64,000 bases of DNA. Source: Marinomonas transparens (GTDB lineage: Bacteria > Pseudomonadota > Gammaproteobacteria > Pseudomonadales > Marinomonadaceae). A program made the position numbers and the translations under genes. This document shows, in pieces, positions 7,985-16,909 of the stretch (the stretch's first letter is position 1; each line of letters starts with the position of its first letter). The DNA lies in NCBI RefSeq assembly GCF_016463975.1, contig NZ_JAEMNX010000011.1, forward strand, positions 1 through 64,000. Direction: 5' to 3'. The notes beneath the pieces are model-generated. The model saw only the letters and a program-made list of their open reading frames with translations. It did not search any database and was not told the origin of the DNA.

Positions 7985-8494
7985 TTAAAAGAAACTTTGA
8001 TCGATTATCAAAATGTCACCAGGGAAAAGAAAGCTCTCTCCTGTTACTTTATACTTTTTATTACTAGGTTTTTTTATAAACCAATTAGATTTGGATGCTC
8101 TATCTGTAAGTCCACCCGCTAGGGCTATTCCCATAGAGACTGTAATGTTTGGTTGATAGGGAAATCCACCTGGTTTCTTTACCTGTCCATTGATATAAAA
8201 TGGTCTATATTCAACAATAGAGACATGTACTTCAGGGTTAACAAAGTAACCATTTCTCAATCTAGATGAGATGTTCTTTGATACCTCTTTTGTTGATTTA
8301 TTAAGTGTTTTAACTTCACCAATAAACGGGAAATTTATTATTCCTGATGAGTCGATTTTCGTAGTTAAATCTAAGTTGTTTTCATTATAAACATGGATTT
8401 CAATAATATCTCCCGCCTTTAAAATATAGCTTCCTTGAGCATATATGCCCATTGATATTGAGAATAATAAAATACATTTTAAAAGTTTAGTCAT
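7985..8494 (-). CDS. Polysaccharide export protein (short Wza/VpsN-like)
   Basis: 169 aa: signal peptide (cleavage near IYA-QGS), a poly-export domain (LKAGDIIEIHVYNE, SSGIINFPFIGEV, TLNKSTKEVSKNI) and one SLBB-like segment (YINGQVKKPGGFPY, then SMGIALAGGLTDRASK). It lacks the lipobox cysteine and the extra SLBB and C-terminal amphipathic helix of full Wza, so it resembles the short periplasmic or outer-membrane-associated export proteins such as VpsN. Its start overlaps the stop of the preceding beta-barrel gene by 4 nt, and 1 nt separates it from the Wzc-like gene. Confidence 0.88.
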   Translation of the reverse strand: MTKLLKCILLFSISMGIYAQGSYILKAGDIIEIHVYNENNLDLTTKIDSSGIINFPFIGEVKTLNKSTKEVSKNISSRLRNGYFVNPEVHVSIVEYRPFYINGQVKKPGGFPYQPNITVSMGIALAGGLTDRASKSNWFIKKPSNKKYKVTGESFLFPGDILIIDQSFF

Positions 8495-9654
8495 AATACC
8501 CCCTTAAAATTATAGCTTAGAGAAATGTTGAGCTCTGTTTCTTCTTTAGATGATGTTTTCTTTTTTAAGGCTAATGTTAAATCAAGGTCTTGATAGTTGT
8601 TTTTTATATCGAGTGAGATTTCATTTGTTGTTTTTGATATGTTGTTAATGATTTCTTTTGTTTTATTTTTTGCTATTGAAATAATAATATTGTGATAAGA
8701 GTTTCTAATGTGCTTCCACTTTAAAGATAGATTGTTAGACTCATTGAGTGTTTGGTTTATCTTGCTTATTGGATTTTGTTTATTTATTGCTTCTAAAGTA
8801 AATTCTGTGTAAGTGAGAGGTGACCAATTTAGAAGGCCAAGCCAATAATTCGTGGTGAGGGATTTACTCCCAATCACAAAGAGTTTATTTTCTCTACCGT
8901 AAGCAATAGATATATCACTAATAGAAGTCAGTGGCCATGTCACTCCTAGCGATGAAATTTTATTTTCAGAATCTTTCGATCTATCTTTAACATCAAAATA
9001 TTCTTGCTGTATTATCGTCGACTCAAAGTAAACTGTTTTACTATCCCCCCATTTATAACCTAGATTCGTTATTAGTTTTTTTTGCTCTAGATTGGCATTC
9101 AGGGCAAGCTCACGATTCGAGTTATATATTTTTTTATCTAGAGCATAGGCTAATGTAAAAATTAAACTTTCTTGGCTTAAGCGGTCAAAAACATAGCCGC
9201 CTGTAATACTCTCATAGCGAAACGAATCGATTTTATTCTCAAAATCTATAGTATCAGACGTTAGTCCTGTGCCACGTTGCTCATCTTCTTGTTTGATTGT
9301 TGTAGAAAAAGACAGAGTGTTTGATGAAACGGGAGACCAATAGGAACTTACTCCTAACAAATGACTCTGTGCTAAATCTTTCTTTTTTTCAGGGGAAAAT
9401 AAACTGTATCCATAGCGCCCCTGAAGACCATAGGTGTCTTTTTTTATACCAGATAAAAAATCAAAACTTGGTTGATGGTAAAAACTTGATGCCTGAGCTT
9501 GTGAAGAGTCATATCCTATTTTTAAATTGGCTGCGATGCTTGTGTTTCCTTGTTTATAGCCCAAATCTGTGTTTTCTGCGTGGGCAAGGGAAGGAGCCAT
9601 GCCTATTTTTGAGAGTAAATAGATTAGAGCTAAGCGTTCAAACTTAAACATCAT
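8491..9654 (-). CDS. Exopolysaccharide-associated outer-membrane beta-barrel protein (VpsM-like)
   Basis: 387 aa, signal peptide cleaved near AHA-ENT, then repeated amphipathic beta-strands (for example LITNLGYKWGDSKTVYFEST and NISLSYNFKGVL) typical of the outer-membrane barrels that accompany short polysaccharide export proteins. First gene of the operon, 4-nt overlap with the next. An alternative start one codon in (MFKFER) is equally possible. The sequence itself shows no enzymatic motif. Assignment rests on barrel character plus position; the exact family is uncertain. Confidence 0.75.
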   Translation of the reverse strand: MMFKFERLALIYLLSKIGMAPSLAHAENTDLGYKQGNTSIAANLKIGYDSSQAQASSFYHQPSFDFLSGIKKDTYGLQGRYGYSLFSPEKKKDLAQSHLLGVSSYWSPVSSNTLSFSTTIKQEDEQRGTGLTSDTIDFENKIDSFRYESITGGYVFDRLSQESLIFTLAYALDKKIYNSNRELALNANLEQKKLITNLGYKWGDSKTVYFESTIIQQEYFDVKDRSKDSENKISSLGVTWPLTSISDISIAYGRENKLFVIGSKSLTTNYWLGLLNWSPLTYTEFTLEAINKQNPISKINQTLNESNNLSLKWKHIRNSYHNIIISIAKNKTKEIINNISKTTNEISLDIKNNYQDLDLTLALKKKTSSKEETELNISLSYNFKGVL

Positions 9655-9929
9655 GGCATGTCTTCCTACTTCTAAATGGAATTATGCATAGAACAAGAAA
9701 CCCAATCCGATTAATTTTCGCTGCTTTACAGGCATCATTTTATTGCTAACCTTACATCCTGATTTACATTTCTTTTCTAAAGAATACCTATGTAAACAAT
9801 AAATATGCCTTTTTTTACACTAAAGTGCAATGTTTAATCAGATATATGACTATAAGTACCTGTTTTTTCAATATTCTTTCGTTGCTAATGTATGATGAAG
9901 CGTTGTGAACTTTTAAGAAGGGCTAGGTT

Positions 9930-11327
9930 ATGTGGTCGATCAGTACATGGATTAGAATTCAAATGCTTAGCTCTATTCGAAGAAGAACGTTATTTTTTGT
10001 CATGCTGCTTTTCACCATAACAAGCTTAATGATTATGATAATGGGGTTGCTATTTGCTAACCATGAGGTGGAAGAGTTATTTGATGCTCGTTTGGCACAA
10101 CAGGCCAGATTACTGCTTGTGCTGTCTGAGAATATTGAAAGTCTAGATGCGAATATTAAGCAGGCATCCACTTTGATTATTAATGAGGCAAATACTAATA
10201 CGTCTGTTGGGCATAGGTATGAAAGTAAAATTTTTTATCAAATATGGAAAGAGGCGGAGCTTAAGGTAGCCTCGGATGACATAGTTTTATCTCAGCAAAC
10301 CGAGGATCTTGATGGTTTTGGTGATGCGGTTGCTGACCATTATAAATGGAGGACTTTCACCCTAAATCAGAAAGTCAACAATGTAAAAGTTATTGTCGCC
10401 GAGCGTTCTGATGTAAGAGGAGAAATTTCTGCTCAGATTGTCTTTCAAACCCTTCTACCTGAGATATTAGCTTGGCCAGTTTTAGCCATTTTAGTTTGGT
10501 TTGCTATTGGGTTTGGTCTGGAGCCTCTTCAGCAGTTGGCACAGCGTATAAAGAAAATTACTCCAACGAAATTGGAACCTATTGAAATGTCGTATGTTCC
10601 AGAGGAATTAGCCCCAGTTAAAACGGCTCTTAATGGGCTTTTAGTTGAAATTGATGTGTTGATGGAGAGGGAAAAGCGTTGGATAGCGGATGCTGCCCAT
10701 GAGTTAAGAACCCCTTTAAGCATTTTAAGAGTTCACGCTCAAAATGCGGAGACGGCGGGCAATGACATTGAACGTAACCAATCCTTAACACAACTGACGG
10801 TCGGCGTTGACCGTTCGACTCGAATAGTTTCCCAACTACTTGCTTTAGCACGCCTCGAACACCAGAAAAACCTATTAAGTAAAAAGGTAGATGTATTAGC
10901 CATTACCCGCTCTATGATTGCCGATATATTGCCATTAGCTTGGCAGCGAAATATTGAAATTGTTATGGATGTTGATGATAGTTTGTCTTGGTATTATCTT
11001 TTTGAACCTAGTCATATTGAGATCTTGTTGCAAAATTTAATAAGCAACAGCATAAAGTTCTCACCTGATAGAAGTGTCATTAACGTCGTTTGGGAGCAAT
11101 CCCTTGAGGCAATCGAGCTTAAAGTCGTTGATAACGGCAAAGGTGTGACGGAAGAAGAAAGGCAGAGATTAAGTGAGCGTTTTTTTCGCTCTGGAGAAGT
11201 TGAAGGGGCAGGTCTTGGGCTTTCTATCGTTAAGAATATTGTAGAGAAATACCACGGAAATATTTTTTATGAAGACTCGGTCATACAGGGGCTAACGGTA
11301 CGAATAAGTTTCCCTATATTGACCTGA
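9930..11327 (+). CDS. Sensor histidine kinase, QseC/TctE-like
   Basis: 465 aa inner-membrane kinase: first helix ~20-42 (FVMLLFTITSLMIMIMGLLF), periplasmic sensor region ~45-165, second helix ~170-190, then a linker. The phospho-acceptor His is in RWIADAAHELRTPLSILR, followed by an N box (LLQNLISNSIKFS), G1 (VVDNGKGVTEEE) and G2 (GAGLGLSIVKNIV). The start ATG has AGAAGG about 9 nt upstream. It is the probable partner of the response regulator ending at 5798, although these pairs are normally adjacent; here the polysaccharide module sits between them on the other strand. Confidence 0.93.
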   Translation: MWSISTWIRIQMLSSIRRRTLFFVMLLFTITSLMIMIMGLLFANHEVEELFDARLAQQARLLLVLSENIESLDANIKQASTLIINEANTNTSVGHRYESKIFYQIWKEAELKVASDDIVLSQQTEDLDGFGDAVADHYKWRTFTLNQKVNNVKVIVAERSDVRGEISAQIVFQTLLPEILAWPVLAILVWFAIGFGLEPLQQLAQRIKKITPTKLEPIEMSYVPEELAPVKTALNGLLVEIDVLMEREKRWIADAAHELRTPLSILRVHAQNAETAGNDIERNQSLTQLTVGVDRSTRIVSQLLALARLEHQKNLLSKKVDVLAITRSMIADILPLAWQRNIEIVMDVDDSLSWYYLFEPSHIEILLQNLISNSIKFSPDRSVINVVWEQSLEAIELKVVDNGKGVTEEERQRLSERFFRSGEVEGAGLGLSIVKNIVEKYHGNIFYEDSVIQGLTVRISFPILT

Positions 11328-11364
11328 AGATCTAATAATATTCAGTTAGGTGATAAAACTTGGC

Positions 11365-11455
11365 TGTATACGCGAATGCTGGTATCGGCAAGCTTAAGCA
11401 AGAATTTTAAAATTTTGTTTAGCATTTTAAGTTTTATATTTTAAAAATGTATACA
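11365..11455 (+). promoter_or_regulatory. Two TGTATAC candidate GntR operators upstream of benE-like gene
   Basis: TGTATACG at 11365-11372 and the perfect palindrome TGTATACA at 11448-11455 (AT-rich flanks) lie in the 188-nt gap before the transporter. GTATAC cores are typical of GntR regulators of the FadR/FCD branch, and one is encoded right after the transporter. The second site lies just downstream of a possible promoter (TTGTTT ~11415 with TATTTT ~11437), a position suited to repression. Confidence 0.5.
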
Positions 11456-11514
11456 AAAATACCCTTTCTCAAATATAGTGTTAGCTACTATTACTTAGAA
11501 AGGGAGCAGAAATT

Positions 11515-12693
11515 GTGCGTCAGGTTTTCAATGATTTTAGTTTGAGTGCCCTAGTGGCAGGTTTTGTGGCAGTTCTTGTCGGCTTTGCAAGTTCTGTCTC
11601 TATTGTTTTTCAAGCAGCTCAAGCGGCTGGAGCCGATTCCCATATTATTGTTTCTTGGATCATGGCTCTTGGTTTAGGTATGGGCTTAACCTGTTTTTTC
11701 CTTTCTTTATGGTATCGATCGCCAGTAATTACCGCCTGGTCCACACCTGGCGCTGCGTTATTAGTCACCAGTCTAGGAGGTGTTAGTTACCCCGAGGCTA
11801 TTGGCGTGTTTGTTTTTGCCGCCATTTTGATTTTATTAACTGGGGTTTCTGGGTTATTTGATAAGTTAATGCGTTGGGTTCCATTGCCAATTGCTTGTGC
11901 CATGCTAGCAGGGGTGCTGTTTAAATTTGGGTTGTCTGTTTTTGATTCAATGGAAAGCGATACCTTTCTTGTGAGTACTATGTTGGTGACCTACCTTGTT
12001 AGTAAAAGTTTTGTACCCCGGTATGCTATTTTATTTGTCTTAATGGCAGGTGTTGTTTTTGTTATCGCACGATCTGATAGTAGCATGATGTCATCTATAC
12101 CTCTGACTATAGGGGAACTGGTCTGGGTTGGGCCTGAATGGAATCTAGGTGCTTTAATCGGCGTCGGTTTACCTCTTTATATTGTTACCATGACTTCCCA
12201 AAATATTCCTGGTGTTGCAGTAATGCGTAGCAGTGGTTTTCAAACTCCTGTATCTCCTGTGATTAGCTGGACTGGATTCACCTCCTTGGTGCTTGCCCCG
12301 TTTGGTGGTTTTGCATTCAACTTGGCGGCAATCACCGCGGCGATCTGTGCTGGTGAGGAATGTCATAAAGACCCAAAGCGTCGTTATATTTCAGGACTTT
12401 CAGCGGGAATATTTTATCTAATAGCAGGATTGGCGGGGAGTTCAGTTGTCGCCTTATTTTCTATTTTCCCTCATACCATGATTGCTGCGCTGGCTGGCAT
12501 TGCTTTACTAGGTACAATTGGGGCGAATTTGAAAAATGCTATGTCGGACGATACGAACCGAGAAGCGGCATTAGTGGCTTTTTTAGTGACCGTGTCAGGC
12601 GTGTCCTTTTTTGGCATTGCGTCCGCCTTTTGGGGGATTTTGTTTGGGGTGATTTGCTTATTAATTTCTAACGTTAGCTTTAAAGCTAGTTAA
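11515..12693 (+). CDS. benE: BenE family transporter (benzoate/H+ symporter type)
   Basis: 392 aa, about 11-12 hydrophobic spans. The BenE signatures are clear: N-terminal SALVAGFVAVLVGFASSVSIVFQAAQAAGA, VITAWSTPGAALL, VPLPIACAMLAGVLFKFG and PFGGFAFNLAAITAAICAGEE. GTG start at 11515 with AGGGAG 8 nt upstream. Family members import benzoate or related aromatic acids, but no benzoate-degradation genes are present here, so the substrate is unproven. A GntR/FCD regulator gene starts 13 nt downstream on the same strand. Confidence 0.9.
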   Translation: MRQVFNDFSLSALVAGFVAVLVGFASSVSIVFQAAQAAGADSHIIVSWIMALGLGMGLTCFFLSLWYRSPVITAWSTPGAALLVTSLGGVSYPEAIGVFVFAAILILLTGVSGLFDKLMRWVPLPIACAMLAGVLFKFGLSVFDSMESDTFLVSTMLVTYLVSKSFVPRYAILFVLMAGVVFVIARSDSSMMSSIPLTIGELVWVGPEWNLGALIGVGLPLYIVTMTSQNIPGVAVMRSSGFQTPVSPVISWTGFTSLVLAPFGGFAFNLAAITAAICAGEECHKDPKRRYISGLSAGIFYLIAGLAGSSVVALFSIFPHTMIAALAGIALLGTIGANLKNAMSDDTNREAALVAFLVTVSGVSFFGIASAFWGILFGVICLLISNVSFKAS

Positions 12694-12706
12694 GGGCTTT
12701 TAGTTA

Positions 12707-13333
12707 ATGAATATTTGCCAAAAAATTAAAACGGATATTATTAAAAATCAACTTCCGAGAGGAAAGCCACTGAGACAAGTTACGTTATCATCGCGCTATG
12801 GCGTGAGTCGCATACCAATTCGCGATGCTTTATTATCGCTAAAGGCAGAAGGTTGGCTGGTTCCCCATGGGAAAGCAGGGGTAATGATTCCTGCTTTAGA
12901 CTGGAAAGAAGCAGAAGATTTATATCTTATGCGATCTTATTTAGAGGGGCTTATTTTCAATATGGCATTTGAGCACATTTGTCCTGAAGATCTTCTTAAG
13001 GCCAGAGGCTTTCTAATGGAATTAGATAAAGAGGGAGTTGGCTTATTGGAGCGAGGTAAGCTCAATTGGTCTTTCCATAAAGCGCTTTATCAAGCCGCAA
13101 ACCGACCCACTTTATTGCAAGTAATCGCAGGCTTAAATGAACAGGTGGTTCGTTACATGGGGTTTCAATATGGTCCGTTAGATTACCGGCATAGAAGTGA
13201 GTATCAGCATGAGATTCTGCTTAATCATATTGAAAATAAGGATAAAATATCTGCGGAATGTCTCTTAAAGTTACATATAGAAGAGGCTGGTGTTTTGTTG
13301 GTGGATTACTTGAAATCATCAGAGGCTAGGTGA
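12707..13333 (+). CDS. GntR family transcriptional regulator (FCD subfamily)
   Basis: 208 aa: N-terminal winged helix (IKTDIIKNQLPRGKPLRQ, then SRYGVSRIPIRDALLSLKAEGWL) and a C-terminal all-helical FCD ligand domain (EAEDLYLMRSYLEGLIF, NWSFHKALYQAANRPTLL, YQHEILLNHIENKD), whose Asp/His residues usually bind a metal and a carboxylate effector. It follows the BenE-like transporter by 13 nt and is presumably co-transcribed. The TGTATAC repeats upstream of the transporter are its likely operators. Confidence 0.92.
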   Translation: MNICQKIKTDIIKNQLPRGKPLRQVTLSSRYGVSRIPIRDALLSLKAEGWLVPHGKAGVMIPALDWKEAEDLYLMRSYLEGLIFNMAFEHICPEDLLKARGFLMELDKEGVGLLERGKLNWSFHKALYQAANRPTLLQVIAGLNEQVVRYMGFQYGPLDYRHRSEYQHEILLNHIENKDKISAECLLKLHIEEAGVLLVDYLKSSEAR

Positions 13334-13392
13334 TTTTGCATCGATCCCCAGAGAGATATGGGTGAAAATTCGAGCCCTATCGAAGATAAGGG

Positions 13393-14055
13393 TTATTGGG
13401 GTAAATAGATACAAAGGCTCGCTCCACCTAAATTGACTGAACTCTCTTTTTTAATAAAGCCTTTTGTCTCACGTGCTATGTGGGCATTAGCAGATAGCTC
13501 TGCGAAATATAAGCCTAAGCCTGTATTAGAGTCGAGCAAGTTATCTTCTGATTCTTCGGCCGGATTAAAGCCATTACCATCATCTTCTACTGCTATGACG
13601 AGAAAGTTTTCGTCCATTTTGGCGGTGATGACAATTTTAGACTTTGCAAAGCGTAGGGCGTTATAAACGGCAGTACTAACAACCGCAGTCATCAGTCTTT
13701 CGTCAAAGATGCCTGTAAGACTTGCATCACATTGATAGTCTAATTTGAGATTTTTGGCCGTTGCTGAAGGTTGAAGTGCAAACACTTGATCATCTAAAAA
13801 CTCTTCCATTAGAAAAGTATCAACATGAAGCTCATACCCATCTGAAGCCAATCGGTAAAGGTATAGGTATTCAACCCATTCATCGTTAAGCTTTTTAAGC
13901 GACTCTTCAATCAAAGTGATTTTAGTTTGATTGCCATCTTTGTTTTCTAGGGAGTCCTTCAACCCCTGTAATTGATAAAGTAATGTCCCAACCTGATTTT
14001 TACTTTCATGTATGGCACTGGCTAGGATGGTACTAATATCCATTTTTTTCATCAT
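13393..14055 (-). CDS. Soluble sensor histidine kinase
   Basis: 220 aa with no membrane segment or HAMP domain. The putative phospho-acceptor is His16 in ASAIHESKNQVG. The ATPase domain has an N box (TAVYNALRFAKSKI), G1 (VEDDGNGFNP) and G2 (NTGLGLYFAELSANAH). Its ATG overlaps the stop of the upstream receiver-TPR gene (TAATG) with GGAGG just before; the second ATG (one codon in) has better spacing. As a two-gene unit this is a cytoplasmic kinase with its own regulator. The input signal is unknown. Confidence 0.88.
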   Translation of the reverse strand: MMKKMDISTILASAIHESKNQVGTLLYQLQGLKDSLENKDGNQTKITLIEESLKKLNDEWVEYLYLYRLASDGYELHVDTFLMEEFLDDQVFALQPSATAKNLKLDYQCDASLTGIFDERLMTAVVSTAVYNALRFAKSKIVITAKMDENFLVIAVEDDGNGFNPAEESEDNLLDSNTGLGLYFAELSANAHIARETKGFIKKESSVNLGGASLCIYLPQ

Positions 14056-15266
14056 TAGCCTCCAAAAGCGGCGGTGTATTTTTGAGTCTGTTGTTTAGTA
14101 GGGGGAGAAGCAACATTTGTTTTTACTTCATTCAGCCAAAGCTCAAACATTTGTTTAGCTGTAGTAAGGTCTTTATTTGCTAGATAAATGTCAATTTCGT
14201 AGCTGTAAGATTTTGCTGCGACGCGAGGGTCATCTATAAAGGATTGATGTATTTTCTTTAATGTATTATTAAAATTGTCTAGCTGTCGTTCGGCTAGGGG
14301 GCCATCATCTGCAATGCGCACTAAAGATTCTAGGTGACCTAAGTAGACGTCTGCCGTGTTATAGCAAGAGTGTTTAGCGAGAAAGACAGCCCTACGGTAG
14401 GCCATTTCGGCGGTAGTGTAGTCTTTAATCGATAAACTAAGATGGCCCAGTTCAATTTGTCTGAGGACATTTTTGGGAGAACGGCCAATAGCATCAATTA
14501 AGATAGCCTGTGCTTCCTCCGGGTGTCCTTGAGCGACTTTAGTTTTTGCTAACCAGTCATAAGCGCTAACAAAAAAACGATTGTCCAACATTAATTGGCG
14601 CAGGTTTTTTTCAGCTTTATCTAGTTCGCCTAAGTGGAAGTAAGACTTTGCTTGACCAAATAAGGCCCAAGGCATCTTTCTGCTTTTTAATGTTTTATTG
14701 AATAGCTTAAGGGCTTCTGGATACTGCTTGAGTTCTAGCAGGCTTTTTCCAATAACTCTTTCACATCGGCCTTCAAGGGAAGGGTGCTTTTTCATAACCG
14801 CTTTAGCGGCTTTAATGGTCTCTTGAAACTCACCGGCATCTAAAGCGAGATTGACATTAAGGAGCCTTTCCTTGGTTTTAAGTAACTTGGTCAGTCGTCG
14901 CTGAAGTTCCGCTTGGGAGAAGGGCTTTGTAATGTAGCCATCTGGCTGAAAATCGATGGCTCCCATGATCATTTCTATGGATGTTTCGGCAGTAACCATA
15001 AGATATGTCACAGTATTTGGAATAAGTTTTGTGTGCCTTGCTTCTTCTAAAAGCAGTTGCCCATCTTTCCCCTTGCCAAGGTTATAATCGGCCAAGATGA
15101 TATCAAATTGTTGATTTTTTAATAGTTCAATGGCAGTTTCTGCTTTCATGGCAATGTCGACTGACTTAAATCCAAAGTCATTTAACATCTTCTTCTGCAT
15201 GATTCGCGCTTCTGCCATATCCTCTATGAGTAAGGCTTTTTTATTTGAGAAGTCTTGATGTCCCAT
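14055..15266 (-). CDS. Response regulator with receiver domain and TPR repeats
   Basis: 403 aa: CheY-like receiver (~8-130; acidic residues LIEDMAEAR, phospho-acceptor Asp60 in DIILADYNLG, conserved Lys in GYITKPFSQ), followed by tetratricopeptide-like helices (~150-390, e.g. LLELKQYPEALKLFNKTL, AKSYFHLGELDKAEKNLRQL, AEMAYRRAVFLAK). There is no DNA-binding domain, so output is probably protein-protein interaction. Co-transcribed with, and overlapping, the soluble kinase that follows. Confidence 0.9.
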   Translation of the reverse strand: MGHQDFSNKKALLIEDMAEARIMQKKMLNDFGFKSVDIAMKAETAIELLKNQQFDIILADYNLGKGKDGQLLLEEARHTKLIPNTVTYLMVTAETSIEMIMGAIDFQPDGYITKPFSQAELQRRLTKLLKTKERLLNVNLALDAGEFQETIKAAKAVMKKHPSLEGRCERVIGKSLLELKQYPEALKLFNKTLKSRKMPWALFGQAKSYFHLGELDKAEKNLRQLMLDNRFFVSAYDWLAKTKVAQGHPEEAQAILIDAIGRSPKNVLRQIELGHLSLSIKDYTTAEMAYRRAVFLAKHSCYNTADVYLGHLESLVRIADDGPLAERQLDNFNNTLKKIHQSFIDDPRVAAKSYSYEIDIYLANKDLTTAKQMFELWLNEVKTNVASPPTKQQTQKYTAAFGG

Positions 15267-15291
15267 AAAGAATGCATATCCTGTTTACAAA

Positions 15292-15516
15292 TTATAAGAA
15301 TGACTTATTTGGGTTCACGACCAGTTCTTCTGAAAAAACTTCGTCTTCTTCGGATGTTTGCTGTGGAATAGCATAAGATTCACTGGCCCACTCTCCAAGA
15401 TCAATTAGTTTGCATTGTGAACTGCAAAATGGACGGTCTATATTTTCATTAGACCAAGGTGTTTTCTTTTGGCAAGTTGGACAGCTAACTAGGGTCAAGG
15501 GATTGCTTTTCGACAT
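15292..15516 (-). CDS. yacG: DNA gyrase inhibitor YacG
   Basis: 74-aa zinc protein with Cys12-x2-Cys15 and Cys31-x3-Cys35 (SCPTCQK ... [19 protein letters not shown]), the YacG signature. In E. coli it binds GyrB and inhibits gyrase. It is the last gene of the pil-coaE operon and overlaps the end of coaE by 22 nt. Confidence 0.95.
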   Translation of the reverse strand: MSKSNPLTLVSCPTCQKKTPWSNENIDRPFCSSQCKLIDLGEWASESYAIPQQTSEEDEVFSEELVVNPNKSFL

Positions 15517-16118
15517 TGTAATAACTCTAAGATTTTCTTGTGTAATTCTAGGACTTTAGCACTCAAATCTACAGTATTACCAGTGTTTTCCAATACTAGG
15601 TCGGCACGACTCTTGCGTTTTTCATTAGGTAGTTGAGTTGCCATTATTTTTGTTACTTTATCAAGGGTGGAATTATCTCTATTGATCACCCGTTCAAGTT
15701 GTAGCTCAGTTGGAACATCAATAGCGACAATGAGCTCACACATTTCATTTTGGTGTGTTTCAAATAGTAAGGGGTGAACTAGCAGAACATAGCTGGAAGA
15801 GACAGAACTAAGTTGACGTCTGATTTCTTCACGGATTACAGGATGTGTAAGTTCTTCTAACCAGACTCTTTCTTCTGCTCGGTCAAAGATGATATCCCGA
15901 AGTGTCTTGCGGTTTAAGGTGCCGTCTTCTAACAGTATTCGATCGCCATAGCGTTGCTGAATTTTTTTTAAACAGTGGGAGCCTGATTGGACAACAATTC
16001 TAGCTACATCATCAGCATCCACACTCTGAATTCCTAATGTATTAAAAAGTTGAGCGACAGTGCTTTTACCTGAGCCGATACCACCAGTCAGTCCAACAAT
16101 AGGGGGGTTATGTGTCAT
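15495..16118 (-). CDS. coaE: Dephospho-CoA kinase
   Basis: 207 aa; the last step of coenzyme A synthesis (ATP-dependent 3'-phosphorylation of dephospho-CoA). Walker [11 protein letters not shown] (residues 11-20), DADDVAR, and HPLLFE followed by [16 protein letters not shown] are standard. The ATG at 16118 is chosen over an upstream extension because it begins just before the P-loop and overlaps the pilD stop by 4 nt. Confidence 0.95.
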   Translation of the reverse strand: MTHNPPIVGLTGGIGSGKSTVAQLFNTLGIQSVDADDVARIVVQSGSHCLKKIQQRYGDRILLEDGTLNRKTLRDIIFDRAEERVWLEELTHPVIREEIRRQLSSVSSSYVLLVHPLLFETHQNEMCELIVAIDVPTELQLERVINRDNSTLDKVTKIMATQLPNEKRKSRADLVLENTGNTVDLSAKVLELHKKILELLQCRKAIP

Positions 16119-16909
16119 AGTTTTGAATAATAAAATAAAATAATTGCTGAAAAAATTAAAAATGGTCCAAAAGCCAGTTGTGTCGGAGCTTTTCGTGTTA
16201 TCACAACAGTGTATAAGATTCCGCCTAAGCTTGCACAAAGTAATAGCGGCGCTAAATTCATGATGCCCAACCAAGCCCCTAGCGCCGCAACAAGCTTTAC
16301 GTCACCCAAGCCCAGTCCTTCTTTATGTCTTAATGTTAAATAGGCCCACCTCAGAAGATATAAACTGGAATAGCCTACTAGCATAGCTAAAACACTATTA
16401 TTTAATGTATTTGATTGCAGGTGGCTAAGTAGGGCGCAACCTAATGCAATCACATTGCACTCATCTGGTATCAATCTATGTTCGAAGTCAATTGACGCCG
16501 AAGTAATAAGGGCACTGATAAGAATCGTCATGAGTGCTAATTGATACACGTCTTGATAGAAGAATAATAAAGGCAGACAACAGATAAAATGAAGAGATTC
16601 GATAATGGGGTATCGATAAGATATCATTTTTTTGCAATATCGGCATTTACCTTTCAGCAAGAGAAAGCTAAGTAACGGGAAGAGATCTTTCCAATTTAAT
16701 GTATGTTGGCAGTGAGGACAATGAGACCTTTTGCTTGCTGCTTCATTTGGAAAGGGAGCTGTAAAGGTTTGCTCTAGTAATTGGTGTGCTTCTTTATTCC
16801 ATTCATGCCGTTGTTTTATTGGCCACCTTATCGAAAAGGCCGCTGAATAACTGCCTAAGCTTAAAATAACCAAGGCATACAAAAAACATTCTACTAAAGT
16901 AACGCTCAT
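16115..16909 (-). CDS. pilD: Prepilin leader peptidase / N-methyltransferase
   Basis: 264-aa inner-membrane aspartyl protease that cleaves and methylates type IV prepilins. It has the zinc-binding pair HCPHCQHTL and CRYCKKMISYRYP, and the two catalytic Asp regions SIDFEHRLIPDE and LGLGDVKLVAALG. The usual GSFLNVVIHRLP stretch near the N-terminus is degenerate here (GSYSAAFSIRWP). The start codon directly follows the pilC stop (TAAATG). The substrate is most likely the pilin encoded at 18908-19357. Confidence 0.92.
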   Translation of the reverse strand: MSVTLVECFLYALVILSLGSYSAAFSIRWPIKQRHEWNKEAHQLLEQTFTAPFPNEAASKRSHCPHCQHTLNWKDLFPLLSFLLLKGKCRYCKKMISYRYPIIESLHFICCLPLLFFYQDVYQLALMTILISALITSASIDFEHRLIPDECNVIALGCALLSHLQSNTLNNSVLAMLVGYSSLYLLRWAYLTLRHKEGLGLGDVKLVAALGAWLGIMNLAPLLLCASLGGILYTVVITRKAPTQLAFGPFLIFSAIILFYYSKL

